Assembly (NCBI GenBank): GCA_050944255.1
Contig: JBMNQS010000064.1
Location: 1 to 12,133, forward strand
DNA from: JBMNQS01 sp050944255
GTDB taxonomy: Bacteria; Bacillota; Clostridia; Christensenellales; Maliibacteriaceae
Direction: 5' to 3'
Length of the DNA stretch: 12,133 bases
Shown here: piece by piece, positions 1 to 5,884 of the stretch
Layout of the letters: the number at the start of each line of letters is the position of its first letter
How positions within the stretch are numbered: the first letter of the stretch is position 1
Notes under the pieces: model-generated
Told to the model about the DNA's origin: nothing
Database searches by the model: none
Seen by the model: the letters and a program-made list of their open reading frames with translations, nothing else
Position numbers and translations under genes: made by a program

Positions 1-689
1 CCTTCAGCGAAAAGACGGCGCAGCTCTTGATGGAAAAGCTGGGCGTCACCCAGGTGGCGGACCTGTACACCCTCACATTCGATCAACTCATTGAGCTGGA
101 GGGCTTCCAGGAAAAGCGGGTCAATAACCTTTTAAGGGAGATACACCAGAGCAGGCAGAGGCCGCTGGACGCCTTCATTTACGCGCTGGGCATTCCCGGC
201 GTGGGCAGGAAAACGGCGCGTGACATCTCCGCGCACTTCGGCGACTTTGAATCCGTGCGCGCCGCGGATTTGGAGGAGCTTCTGAAAATCGACGAGGTGG
301 GGCCCGTCATCGCCGAAAATATCCGGCATTTCTTCGGCGACGGGCACATCGCCGCGGGGATTGACAGGCTCTTATCCCTGGGCGTTTCGCCAAAGAGCAT
401 GAAGCCCGCGCAGGCGGCGGAAAGCCTGCCGCTTGCCGGAAAAACTTTCGTGTTGACGGGGGCGCTGTCCTTGATGACGCGAAACGAGGCGGGGGACAGG
501 CTCATGGCGCTGGGGGCGGAGGTACCCGCCGCCGTCTCCAAGAGCACCGATTACGTGATTGCCGGCGAGAGGGCCGGCTCCAAGCTCACAAAGGCGCGGC
601 AGCTAGGCGTGCCCGTTCTTTCCGAGCAGGATTTACTCTCTATTCTGGAAGGGGATTTTCCGTATGAAACAGGGGAAACTGACGAATGA
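1..689 (+). CDS. ligA: NAD-dependent DNA ligase LigA, C-terminal part (5' partial)
   Basis: The reading frame is open from base 3 at the left edge, so the adenylation and OB domains lie outside the window. LigA seals nicks in duplex DNA during replication and repair, using NAD+. What is visible is the helix-hairpin-helix region (LIELEGFQEKRVNNLL, then LGIPGVGRKTA, then IDEVGPVIAENI) followed by a C-terminal BRCT domain from about base 426 (LPLAGKTFVLTG, then the VSKSTDYVIAGERAGSKL signature and LGVPVLSEQDLL). Domain order and spacing are those of bacterial LigA, and the protein ends at a normal position after BRCT. Its last 26 nt overlap the next gene, which implies co-transcription. The in-frame TTG/ATG at 27/30 are internal codons, not starts. 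Identification is secure. Confidence 0.95.
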   Translation, partial: FSEKTAQLLMEKLGVTQVADLYTLTFDQLIELEGFQEKRVNNLLREIHQSRQRPLDAFIYALGIPGVGRKTARDISAHFGDFESVRAADLEELLKIDEVGPVIAENIRHFFGDGHIAAGIDRLLSLGVSPKSMKPAQAAESLPLAGKTFVLTGALSLMTRNEAGDRLMALGAEVPAAVSKSTDYVIAGERAGSKLTKARQLGVPVLSEQDLLSILEGDFPYETGETDE

Positions 690-1647
690 CCAATTAAAGG
701 AGGCGGTGCTGGGCCGCCTTGTAAGCACCCGCGGGGAAACCGTGCTGGGCCCCGGGGTGGGGGAGGACTGCGCCGCGCTCGACCTTCAGGGCGATCTGGT
801 GGTCCTGACCACCGACCCCATCACCGCCGCCGACGCGGGGGCGGGCGGCCTGGGCATCCATGTCTCCTGCAACGATCTGGCTTCCTGCGGCGCGGAGCCG
901 GTGGGGGTGCTGCTGACGCTGCTGTGCCCCGAAAATACCGGCATTGCCCGGATCTCCCAGATCGAGGAGGACGCCAGGCGCGCCTGCGAGGCCCTTGGGA
1001 TCGATATCCTGGGCGGCCACACGGAAGTCACCGCCGCGGTGAACAAGCTGATCCTTTCGGTGACGGCCATCGGCCGCGTCCACCGCGAGCGCCTGATCAC
1101 CAGCTCCGGCATGAGCGCGGGGGACACGCTGATCATGACCAAGTGGGCCGGCCTTGAAGGTACGCTGATCCTCTTATCGGACCACGCGGATTTCTTCCGC
1201 CACAAGGTGCCTTCGGTACTGACCAGTCCGCTCAAAGGGCTGGAAAACGCCGTCTCCGTGGTCCCGGAGGGCCTCATTGCCGCCGAAAACAACGCCAGCG
1301 CCATGCACGACGTCACCGAGGGCGGCGTATTGGGCGCGGCCTACGAGATGGCGCTGGCCTCCGGCTGCGGCGTGGAGATCAATATTGAAGATATCCCGGT
1401 GCTGCCCATCACCCGGGCCCTGACCGCCGCGGCGGGCCTTAATGTCTACCGGCTCATCTCCTCCGGCGTCATGCTGATCGCCACAAGCCGGCCCGGCGCC
1501 ATGCTCAAGGCGCTTGAGAAGGCGGACATCCATGCCGCCGCCATCGGCCGCGCCGTCGAATCGGGCTTCTACACGCTCCGAGGCGGCGCCAGAGAGAAGA
1601 TGGACCCCCCCGGCCCGGACGAAATCTACAAGATGCCGTCCAAATAG
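664..1647 (+). CDS. AIR synthase-related / HypE-like ATP-binding protein
   Basis: A 327-aa protein of the PurM/HypE/SelD/ThiL (AIR synthase-related) superfamily. The N-terminal half carries GVGEDCA (residues 31-37), TTDPIT (49-54), a CNDLASCGAEP stretch (69-79) and GGHTEVT (117-123), typical of the ATP-binding half. The C-terminal half has HDVTEGGVLGA (215-225). HypE proper ends in a Cys that is carbamoylated and dehydrated during NiFe-hydrogenase maturation. Here the end is DEIYKMPSK with no Cys, and no hyp or hydrogenase gene is nearby, so HypE chemistry is unlikely. Proteins of this kind are often labelled 'AIR synthase family' or 'hydrogenase expression/formation' in Clostridia; the substrate is unknown. 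The start at 664 is supported by the GGAAGGGG ribosome site 9 nt upstream and by the MK-x-GK-[LV] opening I recall for the family. It overlaps ligA by 26 nt. Confidence 0.85.
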   Translation: MKQGKLTNDQLKEAVLGRLVSTRGETVLGPGVGEDCAALDLQGDLVVLTTDPITAADAGAGGLGIHVSCNDLASCGAEPVGVLLTLLCPENTGIARISQIEEDARRACEALGIDILGGHTEVTAAVNKLILSVTAIGRVHRERLITSSGMSAGDTLIMTKWAGLEGTLILLSDHADFFRHKVPSVLTSPLKGLENAVSVVPEGLIAAENNASAMHDVTEGGVLGAAYEMALASGCGVEINIEDIPVLPITRALTAAAGLNVYRLISSGVMLIATSRPGAMLKALEKADIHAAAIGRAVESGFYTLRGGAREKMDPPGPDEIYKMPSK

Positions 1648-1732
1648 CTTCCAATGCGGCGGCCCGCGTTCCAACTGTGACTGCCAGCCTTCCAAGCTGG
1701 CTACGTGGGTTTGAGAAACACTCTCCGCCTCT

Positions 1733-2035
1733 AATCCCGCGTCCCGCCTCCATAGCACCTCCGCCCGCCACTCCGCTCCCCCCAAAAACGCGGCGCCCTC
1801 CGCCGCCCTCCAAAGCCGGCTGTACCCGGCTCCGCCTTTAATCCCGCGCGCCGCTTCCGCAGCGCCTCCGTTTGCATCCCGCCCACCCCCAAAGCGCGGC
1901 GCCCTCCGCCGTTCTCCCAGGCCGGCTGCACGTCCGACTCGTCTTTAATCCCGCGTCCCGCTTCCGCGCGCCTCCGGCCCGCCACTCTGCTCCCCCCAAA
2001 AACGCGGCGCCCTCCGCCGCCCTTTAAAACAGGCC
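1733..2035. repeat. Three degenerate ~107-bp tandem direct repeats with hairpin core
   Basis: Units begin with AATCCCGCG at 1733, 1840 and 1947, exactly 107 bp apart; the third is truncated. The 15-mer GCGGCGCCCTCCGCC occurs exactly at 1790, 1896 and 2004. In each unit it is the core of a hairpin (GCGGCG, loop CCCTC, CGCCGC; the last base pair is a G-T in unit 2). Units 1 and 3 share a 46-nt block (1764-1809 and 1978-2023) with one mismatch at an offset of 214 = 2 x 107. The plus strand is C-rich with few A/G runs. Short minus-strand reading frames through it are not credible, because 107 is not a multiple of three and the repeats would be read in different frames. Confidence 0.8.
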
Positions 2036-2120
2036 ATTACTCGTACCCATTTGCGCCTGTCGCTTCGGGGCTTCCTCCAATGCCCCCTTCCTTTTACCCC
2101 TTCCCTTTTAGAACGATCTT

Positions 2121-2136
2121 TGCTATAATGAATCAT
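2121..2136 (+). promoter_or_regulatory. Extended -10 promoter for the yicC-remA-gmk-rpoZ-coaBC unit
   Basis: TGCTATAAT at 2121-2129 is a perfect TATAAT with an upstream TGn, i.e. an extended -10 sigma-A type element. The -35 region (2101-2106, TTCCCT) is poor, which extended -10 promoters tolerate. Transcription would start near 2136, about 60 nt ahead of the yicC start codon. Confidence 0.65.
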
Positions 2137-2139
2137 TCA

Positions 2140-2153
2140 CCCATGAAAATGGG
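2140..2153 (+). promoter_or_regulatory. 5'-terminal hairpin with GAAA tetraloop in the yicC leader
   Basis: CCCAT-GAAA-ATGGG is a perfect 5-bp stem closed by a GNRA-type tetraloop. It begins about 4 nt after the predicted transcription start. It has no T-run, so it is not a terminator. A 5'-end stabilising hairpin is the simplest reading; its function is inferred. Confidence 0.45.
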
Positions 2154-2197
2154 AGGAAAACTTAAAAAACAAGCGTATAGCTGAGGAATTCAAACAT

Positions 2198-3076
2198 ATG
2201 ATTCAAAGTATGACCGGATACGGCCGCGGCGTACTGGCCCGCGACGGGCGGGAGGTCACGCTGGAGCTCAAGAGCGTCAACCACCGTTATCTGGATTTAA
2301 GTTTCCGGATGCCCCGCACGTTCGGCTACATGGAGGACGCCCTTCGCAAGCGGATACAGGAGCGCCTGGAGCGGGGCCATGTGGATATTTTTATCACGTA
2401 CAAAAACACCCGGGACGACGCCCGGGAGGTCGCCGTGGACAGACCGCTTCTGTCGGCGTATCTCAGGGCGCTTCGGCAGATCAAATCCCTGGCGGACGTC
2501 CCGGACGACGCCGCGCTGATGGCCCTGGCGCGCCTGCCGGACGTGATGATGCTGTCCGCTCAGAGCGAGGACGAGGAGGCGCTGTCGCTTTTGGTTCTGG
2601 ACGCGCTGGATATGGCGCTTGCGGAGCTTACCGCCATGCGGGTCCGGGAGGGCAAGGCCCTGTCCGAGGATGTGGCCGCCCGCTGCGCCGCCGCTTCGGA
2701 GGCGGTGGATCAGATCCAGGCGCGCGCCCCTCAGATCGTCGCGGAGATGCGCGAGAAGATACAGCTTCGCGTAAAGGAGCTTCTGGGCGGCGCGCAGCCC
2801 GATCCGGAGCGGCTTGAAAACGAGGTGGCGTATCTGGCGGATCGGTATTCCATCGCCGAGGAGATCACCCGCCTCAAGGCGCACATCGCCCAGTTGTCCG
2901 AAACACTGAGCGCCCGCGAGGGCGTGGGCCGCAAGCTGGACTTTCTCGTGCAGGAGATGAACCGCGAGATCAACACCATCGGCTCCAAAGCGTCGGACCT
3001 CACCGTCACCAACCTTGTCGTCAGCGTCAAAAGCGAAGTGGAGAAGATCCGCGAGCAGGTACAGAACATCCAATAA
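2198..3076 (+). CDS. yicC: YicC/YloC family endoribonuclease
   Basis: A 292-aa protein of the usual family length. It opens with the diagnostic MIQSMTGYGRG and ELKSVNHRYLDLSFRMP (YicC-like N-terminal domain, roughly residues 1-155). It ends with the DUF1732 domain, including GRKLDFLVQEMNREINTIGSK and the final VKSEVEKIREQVQNIQ. YicC/YloC proteins are reported to be endoribonucleases linked to RNA turnover; the active site cannot be placed from sequence alone. The ATG at 2198 has a GAGGA ribosome site 10 nt upstream and coincides with the conserved MTGYG opening, so the start is firm. It heads a compact unit in the order yloC-remA-gmk-rpoZ-coaBC known from Bacillus. Confidence 0.93.
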   Translation: MIQSMTGYGRGVLARDGREVTLELKSVNHRYLDLSFRMPRTFGYMEDALRKRIQERLERGHVDIFITYKNTRDDAREVAVDRPLLSAYLRALRQIKSLADVPDDAALMALARLPDVMMLSAQSEDEEALSLLVLDALDMALAELTAMRVREGKALSEDVAARCAAASEAVDQIQARAPQIVAEMREKIQLRVKELLGGAQPDPERLENEVAYLADRYSIAEEITRLKAHIAQLSETLSAREGVGRKLDFLVQEMNREINTIGSKASDLTVTNLVVSVKSEVEKIREQVQNIQ

Positions 3077-3099
3077 ATGCATTGGAAGAAGGAGTATTT

Positions 3100-3363
3100 A
3101 TGGGCAGCATACGTCTGATCAACATCGGTTTTGGCAACATTGTTTCGGCCAACCGGCTCATTGCCATCGTCTCGCCGGAATCGGCGCCCATCAAGCGCAT
3201 CATCCAGGAGGCCAGGGATAAAGGCATGCTCATTGACGCAACCTATGGCAGGCGTACCCGCGCGGTGATCATCACCGACAGCGACCACGTGATTTTATCG
3301 GCCGTACAGCCCGAGACGGTGGCCAACCGCCTGGACACCAAGGACGTGGATGACGATGAGTGA
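3100..3363 (+). CDS. remA: RemA-like DUF370 DNA-binding regulator
   Basis: An 87-aa protein of the DUF370 family, close in size to RemA (YlzA) of B. subtilis. RemA is a ring-forming DNA-binding protein that activates biofilm-matrix and osmoprotection genes there; whether the regulon is the same here is not known. The sequence shows the conserved core: INIGFGNIVSANRLIAIVSP, then APIKRIIQEARDKGMLIDAT, YGRRTRAVIITDSDHVILSA, and an acidic tail (DTKDVDDDE). The ATG at 3100 has AAGGAG 5 nt upstream. A TTG at 3082 in frame would add six residues and has no ribosome site, so it is not preferred. It lies 23 nt after yicC, and its 3' end overlaps gmk, suggesting translational coupling. Confidence 0.92.
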   Translation: MGSIRLINIGFGNIVSANRLIAIVSPESAPIKRIIQEARDKGMLIDATYGRRTRAVIITDSDHVILSAVQPETVANRLDTKDVDDDE

Positions 3364-4006
3364 TGTGCGCTCTAAGGCGAGACCGCCGCTGCTTCTGGTG
3401 GTTTCCGGCCCGTCCGGGGCGGGGAAGGGCACCGTATGCGGCCATTTGAAGAAGATGATGCCCGAGCTGAGGGTTTCGGTATCGGCGACCACCCGCGCGC
3501 CGCGTCCCGGCGAAGTTGAAGGCATGGACTACTTCTTCAAGTCGAGGGAGGAATTCCTCCGGATGAAGCAGAACGACGAATTTATCGAGACGGCGGAATT
3601 GTTCGGCCATTATTACGGCACGCCGGTGGACGGTGTGCGCCAGGCGCTCTCCGCCGGCGACGATATTCTGTTGGAGATCGACATCCAGGGGGCCATGCAG
3701 GTCAAGCGTTTTTTTGAAGGCGCCGTATTTGTTTTCGTGGTGCCGCCCACCATGGAGATTCTCATCGAGCGCATCATAGGCCGCGCCACGGAGGATACGG
3801 AGTCCATCCGCCGGCGGATGGCGCAGGCCCGGCAGGAGATGGACCGCATTTCCGCCTACGACTATGTGATCGTCAACGATATCGCCGAGGAGGCCGCGTC
3901 GCGCATCTGCTGCATCATGCAGGCGGAGCGTTTCCGTGTGGGGCGTTTCCGGCTGGTGGATAAGTTTTGGGAAGTGAAACCCAGGAAAGATTTTGGAGGC
4001 ATTTGA
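3350..4006 (+). CDS. gmk: Guanylate kinase
   Basis: Phosphorylates GMP (and dGMP) to GDP with ATP in the cytosol. The 218-aa product has the P-loop GPSGAGKGT (residues 20-28), the GMP-binding stretch SATTRAPRPGEVEGMDYFF, the ELFGHYYGTP segment, the LLEIDIQGAMQVK Walker B strand and a lid beginning IIGRATEDTESIRRR. The start is either ATG 3350 (AAGGA 5 nt upstream, used here) or ATG 3356, which would drop two residues. Either way it overlaps the end of remA (stop at 3361-3363). The C-terminal tail runs slightly past the family core and ends 2 nt before rpoZ. Housekeeping function is secure; only the exact start is uncertain. Confidence 0.96.
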   Translation: MTMSDVRSKARPPLLLVVSGPSGAGKGTVCGHLKKMMPELRVSVSATTRAPRPGEVEGMDYFFKSREEFLRMKQNDEFIETAELFGHYYGTPVDGVRQALSAGDDILLEIDIQGAMQVKRFFEGAVFVFVVPPTMEILIERIIGRATEDTESIRRRMAQARQEMDRISAYDYVIVNDIAEEAASRICCIMQAERFRVGRFRLVDKFWEVKPRKDFGGI

Positions 4007-4008
4007 TT

Positions 4009-4215
4009 ATGATTTACCCCGCACTGTACGAACTTTTGGACAAAGTGGACTGCCGCTACACGCTGGTGATGGAGGCGGCCAAACGGGCCCGCCAACTGGT
4101 GGACGGTGCCGATCCCATGGTGGAGGTTCCCACCACAAAGCCGGTGGCTGTGGCCGTTCAGGAGATTTACGAGAACAAAGTCCACTATGAGAGGACCCGC
4201 GACGGCATTAAATAA
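4009..4215 (+). CDS. rpoZ: RNA polymerase omega subunit
   Basis: A 68-aa omega subunit, which helps assemble and stabilise the beta' subunit of RNA polymerase. The hallmark segments are YELLDKVDCRYTLVMEAAKR and ARQLVDG, followed by KPVAVAVQEIYENKVHYE. The ATG at 4009 lies 9 nt after GGAGG (3995-3999), which sits inside the end of gmk, and only 2 nt separate the gmk stop from this start. A longer in-frame reading from TTG 3967 would add 14 residues not expected in the family and has no ribosome site, so it was rejected. Position after gmk is the standard arrangement. Confidence 0.95.
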   Translation: MIYPALYELLDKVDCRYTLVMEAAKRARQLVDGADPMVEVPTTKPVAVAVQEIYENKVHYERTRDGIK

Positions 4216-4220
4216 ATACC

Positions 4221-4266
4221 GCCGCCATGCGGCGGCTTGATGAAGGGGAATGCCCCTTTCGGCATT
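4221..4266 (+). promoter_or_regulatory. Cluster of small hairpins in the rpoZ-coaBC gap
   Basis: GCCGCC-ATGC-GGCGGC (4221-4236) is followed by AAGGGG-AATG-CCCCTT (4243-4258). The latter competes with AATGCC-CCTTTC-GGCATT (4249-4266), because they share bases 4249-4258. No clean T-run follows, so termination is weak at best. The arrangement could tune coaBC expression or be incidental; there is no independent promoter motif here. Confidence 0.35.
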
Positions 4267-4299
4267 GTCTTTACCTTTTCCCGCAGGGAGTTGATACCA

Positions 4300-5493
4300 A
4301 TGAAAAAGACCGTAGTGTTCGGCATTACCGGAGGCATTGCGGCGTACAAGGCCGCCGATGCGGCCAGGCGGTTGAGAAAGCGCGGCGTGGACGTGTACGT
4401 GATCATGACGCGGCACGCCTGCGAGTTCATCACGCCGCTGACGCTCCAGTCGCTGACGGGCCGAGAGGTGGTCACCGATATGTTTGAGCGCCCGCAGCGC
4501 ATGGACGTGGAGCACATTGCGCTGGCCAAGCGGGCCGACGCGTTCGTCATCGCGCCGGCAACGGCCAATATCATCGCCAAAATGGCGTGCGGCATTGCCG
4601 ACGATATGCTGTCCACTACCGTTATGGCCACCACGGCGCCCGTTTTGCTGGCCCCGGCCATGAACCAGAACATGTACAGGAATCCGGCCACGCAGAAGAA
4701 CCTTGAGCTGCTGCGCGAAAGAGGCGTAAAGTTCATCGGCCCGGAAGAGGGGATGCTGGCCAATGGCGACATGGGCATCGGCCGCATGAGCGAGCCGTCT
4801 GAAATTGAGGAAGTCGTGCTTTCCATGCTGCACGACGTCAAGGATTTTGCCGGCAAGCGGGTGCTCGTTACGGCGGGTCCCACCAGGGAGCCCATCGATC
4901 CGGTGCGCTACGTTTCCAACCGTTCCAGCGGCAAGATGGGTTACGCCCTTGCCCGCGAGGCGCAGGCCCGCGGCGCCGAGGTGACGCTGATTGCCGGGCC
5001 AAACGCGCTGGAAAAGCCTTACGGCGTGCGCTTCGTGGGCGTGGAGACCACGGCGCAGATGCACGATGCGGTAATGGAGGTTTATCCGGACACGGACATC
5101 GTCCTGAAGGCCGCGGCGCCGGCGGACTACCGCGTTCACGCGCCCAGCGAGGAGAAGATCAAGAAAAAGCGGCTGGACGAGACGCTGGATCTGGAACTGG
5201 AGACGACGCCGGACATCCTTTTGGCGCTGGGAGAAAACAAGACGCACCAGTTTCTGGTGGGCTTTGCCGCCGAGACCAACGACGCGCTTGAGAATGCCCG
5301 GGCCAAACTTGTGGCCAAGCATCTGGACTGCATGGTGCTCAACGACGTTTCCCAGCGCGGCGCGGGCTTCGAGGTGGATACCAATATCGTCACCATCATG
5401 GACGAGAAGGGCGATATTACGCTGCCCATCATGGACAAGCGGGAGGTTGCGGGACATATTCTCGATTACGTGGCGAAACGGCTGAACCTTTAG
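4300..5493 (+). CDS. coaBC: Bifunctional phosphopantothenoylcysteine decarboxylase / phosphopantothenate-cysteine ligase
   Basis: A 397-aa enzyme for two steps of coenzyme A synthesis: CoaB joins 4'-phosphopantothenate to Cys (CTP-dependent) and CoaC (FMN) decarboxylates the product. The CoaC half has GITGGIAAYKAAD, MTRHACEFITPLT, the active-site His in MDVEHIALAKRAD (H72), APATANIIAKMACGIADD and PAMNQNM (N122). The CoaB half starts near residue 187: VLVTAGPTREPIDPVRYVSN, RSSGKMGYALA, KAAAPADYR and EEKIKKKRLDET. The substrate-clamp motif reads LANGDMGIGRM, with Asn155 where E. coli CoaBC has Cys158 (ACGDVGPGRM). The ATG at 4300 has AGGGAG 9 nt upstream. In-frame TTG/ATG at 4237/4240 would add about 20 unconserved residues across the hairpin region and was rejected. 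Confidence 0.94.
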   Translation: MKKTVVFGITGGIAAYKAADAARRLRKRGVDVYVIMTRHACEFITPLTLQSLTGREVVTDMFERPQRMDVEHIALAKRADAFVIAPATANIIAKMACGIADDMLSTTVMATTAPVLLAPAMNQNMYRNPATQKNLELLRERGVKFIGPEEGMLANGDMGIGRMSEPSEIEEVVLSMLHDVKDFAGKRVLVTAGPTREPIDPVRYVSNRSSGKMGYALAREAQARGAEVTLIAGPNALEKPYGVRFVGVETTAQMHDAVMEVYPDTDIVLKAAAPADYRVHAPSEEKIKKKRLDETLDLELETTPDILLALGENKTHQFLVGFAAETNDALENARAKLVAKHLDCMVLNDVSQRGAGFEVDTNIVTIMDEKGDITLPIMDKREVAGHILDYVAKRLNL

Positions 5494-5501
5494 CGCGGTT
5501 A

Positions 5502-5517
5502 TGTTATAATGGTTTTA
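5502..5517 (+). promoter_or_regulatory. Extended -10 promoter before the rhodanese pair
   Basis: TGTTATAAT at 5502-5510 is an exact TATAAT with TGn upstream, a few bases after the coaBC stop. The -35 position (about 5482-5487, CTGAAC) is weak. The predicted start near 5517 is immediately followed by the hairpin at 5521. Confidence 0.55.
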
Positions 5518-5520
5518 TGC

Positions 5521-5555
5521 ATCCCCCCGGCGCGTGAGCGGATGGGGGGATTTTT
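5521..5555 (+). terminator. Intrinsic terminator-like hairpin with T-run
   Basis: ATCCCCCC (5521-5528) pairs with GGGGGGAT (5544-5551) in a perfect 8-bp stem. The loop contains a second small stem CGC-GTGA-GCG (5531-5540), and the structure runs directly into TTTTT (5551-5555). This is a good rho-independent terminator for the coaBC unit. It lies downstream of the promoter at 5502, so transcripts from that promoter would have to read through it to reach the rhodanese genes. Confidence 0.7.
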
Positions 5556-5575
5556 GAAGGGCAAATGGAGGCAGT

Positions 5576-5884
5576 ATGTACAGACGCCTGACGGCCGAAC
5601 AGGCCGCGGAAAAGATGCGCCTGGCGAAGAAATATATCCTGTTGGATGTGCGCACGCCCCAGGAGTACCGTGCGGGGCATGTGAGGGGCGCCGTGCCCGT
5701 CCGGGGCGGTTTGATCGCAACTCTTGCCCCGGAGATCCTGCCGGACAGGGACGCGCTGATTCTTCTTTATTGTAATGCCGGCGGGCGAAGCGGCCGTGCG
5801 GCGGCCGTGCTGCCGTCGCTGGGCTATAAGAGTGTCTATTACTTTGGACTGTCCGGCTGGACCTATGGATTGGAGGATGGATGA
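5576..5884 (+). CDS. Single-domain rhodanese-like protein (cytosolic)
   Basis: A 102-aa single rhodanese domain with no signal sequence, so probably cytosolic. Rhodaneses carry sulfur as a persulfide on an active-site Cys. The N-terminal signature LLDVRTPQEYRAGHVRGAVPV (residues 22-42) and the catalytic loop C66-NAGGR-71 are both present. The loop follows the C-x4-R pattern of the six-residue sulfur-transfer loop, so the domain looks active. ATG 5576 has a TGGAGG site a few bases upstream. The stop codon overlaps the next gene by 4 nt (ATGA), so the two are translationally coupled. The physiological acceptor cannot be told. It is not part of the usual coaBC-priA neighbourhood and looks like a lineage-specific insert. 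Confidence 0.85.
   Translation: MYRRLTAEQAAEKMRLAKKYILLDVRTPQEYRAGHVRGAVPVRGGLIATLAPEILPDRDALILLYCNAGGRSGRAAAVLPSLGYKSVYYFGLSGWTYGLEDG

Larger units (their letters stand above)
1648..2197. other. 550-bp non-coding gap between the AIR synthase gene and yicC
   Basis: No supported gene. The first part (1648-1732) contains a weak hairpin GCCAGC/GCTGGC (1683-1688 with 1696-1701) without a T-run, so it is not a convincing terminator. Next come the 107-bp repeats, then a pyrimidine-rich stretch (about 2036-2110) in which I see nothing definite, then the yicC promoter and a short AT-richer leader. The strong shift from C-rich repeats to AT-richer leader at about 2100 marks the start of the next transcription unit. 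Confidence 0.7.

Noticed and set aside
1683..1701. GCCAGC/GCTGGC hairpin after the AIR synthase gene as a terminator
   Set aside because: Only a 6-bp stem with a 7-nt loop and no T-run follows, so intrinsic termination is not supported.
1733..2035. CRISPR-like array
   Set aside because: The units are contiguous degenerate 107-bp direct repeats without short conserved repeats separated by unique spacers, and there are no cas genes.
1731..2136. Small minus-strand frames in the 107-bp repeat region with recurring GRRRAPRFWGE-like peptides
   Set aside because: The recurring peptide reflects the DNA repeat. Units are 107 bp, not a multiple of three, so successive copies fall in different frames, and no ribosome site supports translation.
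2297..3082. Minus-strand open frame (261 codons) opposite yicC
   Set aside because: Antisense shadow; yicC on the plus strand has full family motifs and a ribosome site.
3862..5457. Long minus-strand open frame (531 codons) opposite coaBC
   Set aside because: It is antisense to an unmistakable coaBC and reads His/Arg/Gly-rich nonsense with no family signature. Long antisense frames are expected in GC-rich coding DNA.
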